A DNA stretch of 64,000 bases, from assembly GCA_003576685.1 (NCBI GenBank), contig QOZR01000014.1, positions 1-64,000 on the forward strand, read 5' to 3'. Origin of the DNA: Virgifigura deserti. Its GTDB lineage: Bacteria > Pseudomonadota > Alphaproteobacteria > Dongiales > Dongiaceae. The notes under the pieces are model-generated. The model had not been told where the DNA came from. It did no database searches and worked only from the letters and a program-made list of their open reading frames with translations. Numbering within the stretch: the stretch's first letter is position 1; each line of letters starts with the position of its first letter. A program made the position numbers and the translations under genes. Of the stretch, positions 60,921 to 64,000 are shown one piece after another.

Positions 60921-61270
60921 CAATGGATTCCGCAATCGCCGCTTAGATCCTTCCGCGCATTCACGGCGACCCCGGACTGCCGCCATTCAGCGGCAGATCG
61001 ATGGTTTGAGATAAGAGCTTGAATTTTATCTGATTCTTCCCAGATTTAGAGCCTCGATTCCGGTCCAAATCGGCCTTTCACCCCTTGAAATCAGACTGAT
61101 TCAGTCATATTTAAACCTTGTCAGTCGGAGGGACCTGGAGCAAGCCGGCTGCGCCACTTTTTTGACCATCTTCCGAGTAGATTCCGTACGGCTCCGCCGC
61201 ACGGGCGCATTCGCGTCTGCGCACGAGACTGGTCGGGAAGGGGGCTCTGAAGGAATGGAGGGCTTAAGGA

Positions 61271-62158
61271 ATGGCAGTTCAACGCGCTATCTTGGATACC
61301 GGCCTGTCGCGCTATCTGGAGGAAGCCAAGAAGTTTCCGATGCTGACGCTAGAGCGGGAGCAGGAACTGGCGATCGCCTGGCGCGATCATAAGGATGAGG
61401 AGGCCTTGAGGCAGCTCATCGGCAGCCATATGCGGCTGGTGGTGAAGAGCGCCCGGAGCTTCAGCGGCTATGGCCTGCCGATCACCGACCTTATTGCCGA
61501 GGGCAATGTCGGCCTGATGCAGGCGGCTCAGAAGTTCGATCCGAGCCGCGGCTTCCGGTTCGCGACCTATGCGATCTGGTGGATTCGCGCTCAGATTCAG
61601 GAGCATATCCTGCACAACTGGTCGCTCGTGAAGATGGGCACCACCGCGGCGCAGAAGAAGCTGTTCTTCAACCTGCGGCGGCTGAAGAGCCAGATGGAGG
61701 AGCTGGGCCAGGGCGACCTCTCGCCCGAGACGGTCTCGGCCATTGCCACTGAGCTGGACGTGCCGGAGACGGAGGTGGTCGAGATGAACCGGCGCCTGAC
61801 GGCCGGGGACAGCTCGCTGAACGCGACGGTCGGCGGCGAAAGCGAAACCGACTGGCTGGAGATGCTGATGGACAATCGGCCGAACCAGGAGGCGTTGATC
61901 GCGGATGCCGACGAGCTGGCCCTACGCCGTCGATTGCTGCATGACGCGCTGCAGCAGCTCAACGAGCGCGAGCGGCACATCCTGGTCGAGCGGCGGCTCA
62001 AGGACGACCCCTCGACCCTGGAGACGCTGAGCCAGCATTACGAGGTGTCGCGCGAACGCGTGCGCCAGATCGAGGTGCGGGCGTTCGAGAAGCTGCAGAA
62101 GGCTATGAAGACCGCGGCCAATGCGCTGGAACAGCAGCCGATGCTCGCGGCGGCCTAA
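61271..62158 (+). CDS. rpoH: RNA polymerase heat-shock sigma factor RpoH
   Basis: This is sigma-32, 295 residues, which directs transcription of chaperone and protease genes. Region 2 reads MRLVVKSARSFSGYGLPITDLIAEGNVGLMQAAQKFDPSRGFRFATYAIWWIRAQIQEHIL. The RpoH box TAAQKKLFFNLRRLKSQ follows at about residues 125-141 and separates it from the housekeeping sigma factor. Region 4 is near the C-terminus: LNERERHILVERRLKDDPSTLETLSQHYEVSRERVRQIEVRAFEKLQ. The ATG at 61271 has GGAGGG eight bases upstream. The long upstream gap may hold control elements. A terminator follows the gene. Confidence 0.95.
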   Translation: MAVQRAILDTGLSRYLEEAKKFPMLTLEREQELAIAWRDHKDEEALRQLIGSHMRLVVKSARSFSGYGLPITDLIAEGNVGLMQAAQKFDPSRGFRFATYAIWWIRAQIQEHILHNWSLVKMGTTAAQKKLFFNLRRLKSQMEELGQGDLSPETVSAIATELDVPETEVVEMNRRLTAGDSSLNATVGGESETDWLEMLMDNRPNQEALIADADELALRRRLLHDALQQLNERERHILVERRLKDDPSTLETLSQHYEVSRERVRQIEVRAFEKLQKAMKTAANALEQQPMLAAA

Positions 62159-62212
62159 GGCAGCCTCAGACCGGCCGCGAGAAACAGGCCGGCGGCATCA
62201 AACAGAATACCA

Positions 62213-62249
62213 AGCCACGCGGCGGAGACGCCGACGTGGCATTTTTTTT
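62213..62249 (+). terminator. Rho-independent terminator of rpoH
   Basis: An imperfect stem (gccacgcggcg with cgccgacgtggc) and small loop, followed by eight T at 62242-62249. It lies about 55 bases after the rpoH stop. Confidence 0.88.
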
Positions 62250-62251
62250 GC

Positions 62252-62728
62252 CTATCGCCGGAAAGCGGTGATCCTTGCGCCGGCCCAAAGAAACAATGCG
62301 GTGCCGATCCCCCACGCACCGTTGACCATCAGCCCGGTTGCCATCGCCGAGGCGCGCCACCCGCCTGCGACCGGAAGTCCCTTCAAGGGCGAAACCACGA
62401 ACCAGGCCACGAGGGTCGGGGCAATGGCGCCGAACAGCAGCGCGCCCAGAAAATATGCCCAGCCACGCCGCAGGTGCGGCTCCAGATAGGCAAAGACGAT
62501 GCCCCAGATCCCGCCCCAGAACGCAATGGACCAGATCTGCGGAACGCCCAAGAGTGCCGTCGGTTGCGTCTGGTACGGCATGGCGGGCGTGACGCCAACG
62601 GCATTCAGAATGCCCAGCATGCCCTGATGGAAAACCAGGACGGCAAGGGCCCCGGCAATGAAGGCGGCGGCCAAGTGGCCCACGGAGGGGCCGGACTGGA
62701 CATCGGTGTAGTGCTGCTCTTTCGTCAT
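62252..62728 (-). CDS. Small inner-membrane protein of unknown function
   Basis: This protein of 158 residues has four predicted membrane segments (about residues 18-36, 63-82, 92-113, 130-150). It begins MTKEQHYTDVQSGPSVGHLAAAFIAG. Proline- and glycine-rich loops lie between segments (PAMPYQTQPTALLGVPQIW). The start was set at the ATG at 62726-62728 because GGAGGTGA lies upstream. It converges on rpoH; the rpoH terminator sits directly at its end. I do not recognise a family. Confidence 0.75.
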   Translation of the reverse strand: MTKEQHYTDVQSGPSVGHLAAAFIAGALAVLVFHQGMLGILNAVGVTPAMPYQTQPTALLGVPQIWSIAFWGGIWGIVFAYLEPHLRRGWAYFLGALLFGAIAPTLVAWFVVSPLKGLPVAGGWRASAMATGLMVNGAWGIGTALFLWAGARITAFRR

Positions 62729-62872
62729 TGCGATCACCTCCGCATGGATAGGTCACGCAAACGTCCAGAGAGTTTAAAGGAAAAGAGGCTGCCGATCGCC
62801 GCTGGTTTTTCCGATGCGGCGTTCACAAAAGCGCGAGCCGCTTCATCTCGATGACCGGTTGGTTGCAGCCCC

Positions 62873-64000
62873 TCACCGCGCGCTGGAGCGGCGCCAAGCG
62901 ACGACGAGCAGCAGGACGAGTGCCAGAAGGAGCGCTGCGCTGATCGGCCGTGTCAGGAAGACGGTCGGGTCCATCTGGTTGGCGATCAGCGCATTGCGGA
63001 GGTTGACCTCGACGATCGGCCCCAGCACCAAGCCGATCACCAGCGGTGGCATCGGAAAACCGAAACAGGTCAGGATGAACCCGGCGAGCCCGAGCACCGC
63101 GACGAGCGTCACGTCAAAGCTAGCATTGCCGATCGCGAAGCCGCCGGTCGCGCACAGCACGCCGATGATCGGAAGCAGGATGCGGGGCGGCACGCGCAGG
63201 ATCGCCGGCAGATAGCGCCGCAGGCCGAGGCCGAGCACGAGGATCAGGATGTTCGCTGCGACTAGGATCAGGAGAATCAGGGCAAACAGGTCGCCGTTCG
63301 TCACCATGAAGAACGGCCCGGGATCGATGCCCTGGATGAGGAACGCACCAAGCAGAACGGCCGTTACGGTGTCGCCCGGGATGCCGAGGGTCAGGAGCGG
63401 AACCAGAGCGCCGCCCGTCACGGCATTGTTCGCGGTTTCGGGCGCGATCACCCCGGCGGGTACTCCCTCTCCGAGCCTCTCGTCGCGCGTGCTGCGCGCC
63501 GCCTCGCCATAGCTGATCCAGGAGGCGATTGTGGGTCCCGTTCCCGGCAGGATGCCGGTGCTCGTGCCGATTACGGCGCTTTTCAGGACCAGCCATTTGT
63601 GGCGGACATAGATCGGCACGAGATCGCGCAACCGGATCGGCTGCTGTCGGGAAACGGCCACACCGGTCGCGGGTGCGGCCGCCTGCGCGAGGATCTCGGT
63701 GACCGCGAAGAAGGCGATCAACGCCGGCAGAAGCGACACGCCGCTCTGGAGCTCGGGCAGTCCGAGCGTGAACCGCATCATGCCGCCGACCGGGTCGATA
63801 CCGACTGTGCCGAGCAGCATGCCGAGCGCGGCGCTGATCATGCCCTTCACGAGCGAGCCGCGGGATACCGCGGCGACGCAGATGAGGCCGAACAGGGCGA
63901 GGGTGAAGTACTCGACGGAGGTGAACTCCAGTGCCAAGCCGGCGAGAACGGGCGCGAATACCATCAGGATCGCCGCCGAGATCACCCCACCGGCGAAGGA
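62873..64000 (-). CDS. Tripartite tricarboxylate transporter permease TctA, 5' end cut
   Basis: This is the large membrane component of a TctABC-type secondary transporter. The 375 visible residues begin SFAGGVISAAILMVFAPVLAG, part of an N-terminal domain that should be about 500 residues in full, so roughly the first 125 are beyond the window edge. Family motifs seen: GTVGIDPVGGMMRFTLGLPEL, GTSTGILPGTGPTIASWISYGEA, and TANNAVTGGALVPLLTLGIPGDTVTAVLLGAF. About nine membrane segments are visible. The substrate (tricarboxylate or other organic acid) depends on the unseen binding protein. Confidence 0.92.
   Translation of the reverse strand, partial: SFAGGVISAAILMVFAPVLAGLALEFTSVEYFTLALFGLICVAAVSRGSLVKGMISAALGMLLGTVGIDPVGGMMRFTLGLPELQSGVSLLPALIAFFAVTEILAQAAAPATGVAVSRQQPIRLRDLVPIYVRHKWLVLKSAVIGTSTGILPGTGPTIASWISYGEAARSTRDERLGEGVPAGVIAPETANNAVTGGALVPLLTLGIPGDTVTAVLLGAFLIQGIDPGPFFMVTNGDLFALILLILVAANILILVLGLGLRRYLPAILRVPPRILLPIIGVLCATGGFAIGNASFDVTLVAVLGLAGFILTCFGFPMPPLVIGLVLGPIVEVNLRNALIANQMDPTVFLTRPISAALLLALVLLLVVAWRRSSAR

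Larger units (their letters stand above)
60249..61270. other. 1,022-base intergenic region between divergent nrdJ and rpoH
   Basis: No convincing gene lies here. Short frames of 65-78 codons exist but have poor protein-like composition and no ribosome sites. The region holds a TTAA-N7-TTAA site (60670), a short palindrome at 60744-60755 (gttaaagttaac), a perfect 15-base-arm hairpin (60887-60920), and AT-rich stretches at 60400-60500 that are likely promoters. The rpoH leader may be hundreds of bases long. A small RNA is possible but not shown. Confidence 0.6.

Noticed and set aside
60734..60986. Two overlapping minus-strand frames of 76-78 codons upstream of rpoH.
   Set aside because: They run through the perfect hairpin, have no ribosome site and no protein-like pattern.

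Overview
The window looks like a chromosomal segment of a high-GC alphaproteobacterium, probably of the Rhodospirillales kind. The evidence is a mipZ division-site ATPase gene, an SOS box of the alphaproteobacterial form GAAC-N7-GAAC in front of an imuA-imuB-dnaE2 mutagenesis cassette, TTAA-N7-TTAA sites of the CtrA type, a phasin gene preceded by a CTGC-N3-GCAG site, an NrdJ-type ribonucleotide reductase and GANTC-lineage gene content. The genus cannot be named from the sequence alone. No rRNA, tRNA, CRISPR array, prophage or insertion sequence was seen.

Layout. 1-6.1 kb (minus): the 5' part of a GDP-mannose synthesis gene, then a peptide-type ABC transporter operon (binding protein, FAD oxidoreductase, two permeases, no ATPase). 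6.2-10 kb: pyrE, an enoyl-CoA hydratase, a decayed remnant of a surface-anchored (CTERM-tailed) protein, a thioesterase and a membrane protein. 10.1-15.8 kb: the SOS-controlled imuA-imuB-dnaE2 cassette. 16.5-21.7 kb: an iron cluster with a ferric-iron permease, a ferric-binding protein, a divergent pair of paralogous unknown proteins, bacterioferritin and its ferredoxin, with three iron-type operators. 21.8-25.4 kb: a phnDCEE transporter. 25.5-38.9 kb: assorted metabolic and membrane genes (acyltransferase, metallo-beta-lactamase fold, alcohol and aldehyde dehydrogenases, APC permease, K+/H+ antiporter, PRC-barrel, FAD oxidoreductase plus DMT exporter, aldo/keto reductase). 39.0-43.5 kb: molybdopterin oxidoreductase, mipZ, VWA protein and membrane J-protein, all in one direction. 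43.6-47.3 kb: galU-ugd-pmm for nucleotide sugars. 47.4-54.3 kb: DmeF metal efflux, a SPOR-tailed D,D-carboxypeptidase, a lipoprotein, a phasin and clpS-clpA. 54.3-64 kb: FemAB-like transferase, RidA, a deleted GNAT pseudogene, nrdJ, a 1-kb regulatory gap, rpoH, a small membrane protein and the 3' part of a TctA permease.

The strongest candidate for something undescribed is the pair of divergent paralogues at 19.4-20.6 kb. They share a Fur-type box, sit inside the iron cluster and match no family I can name. Other points worth attention are a frameshifted CTERM protein remnant, a palindrome-like insertion kept in frame inside DnaE2, several families of intergenic palindromes, and the four-base overlap that couples mipZ to a molybdoenzyme gene. 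Everything here comes from reading the sequence; no database search was run.
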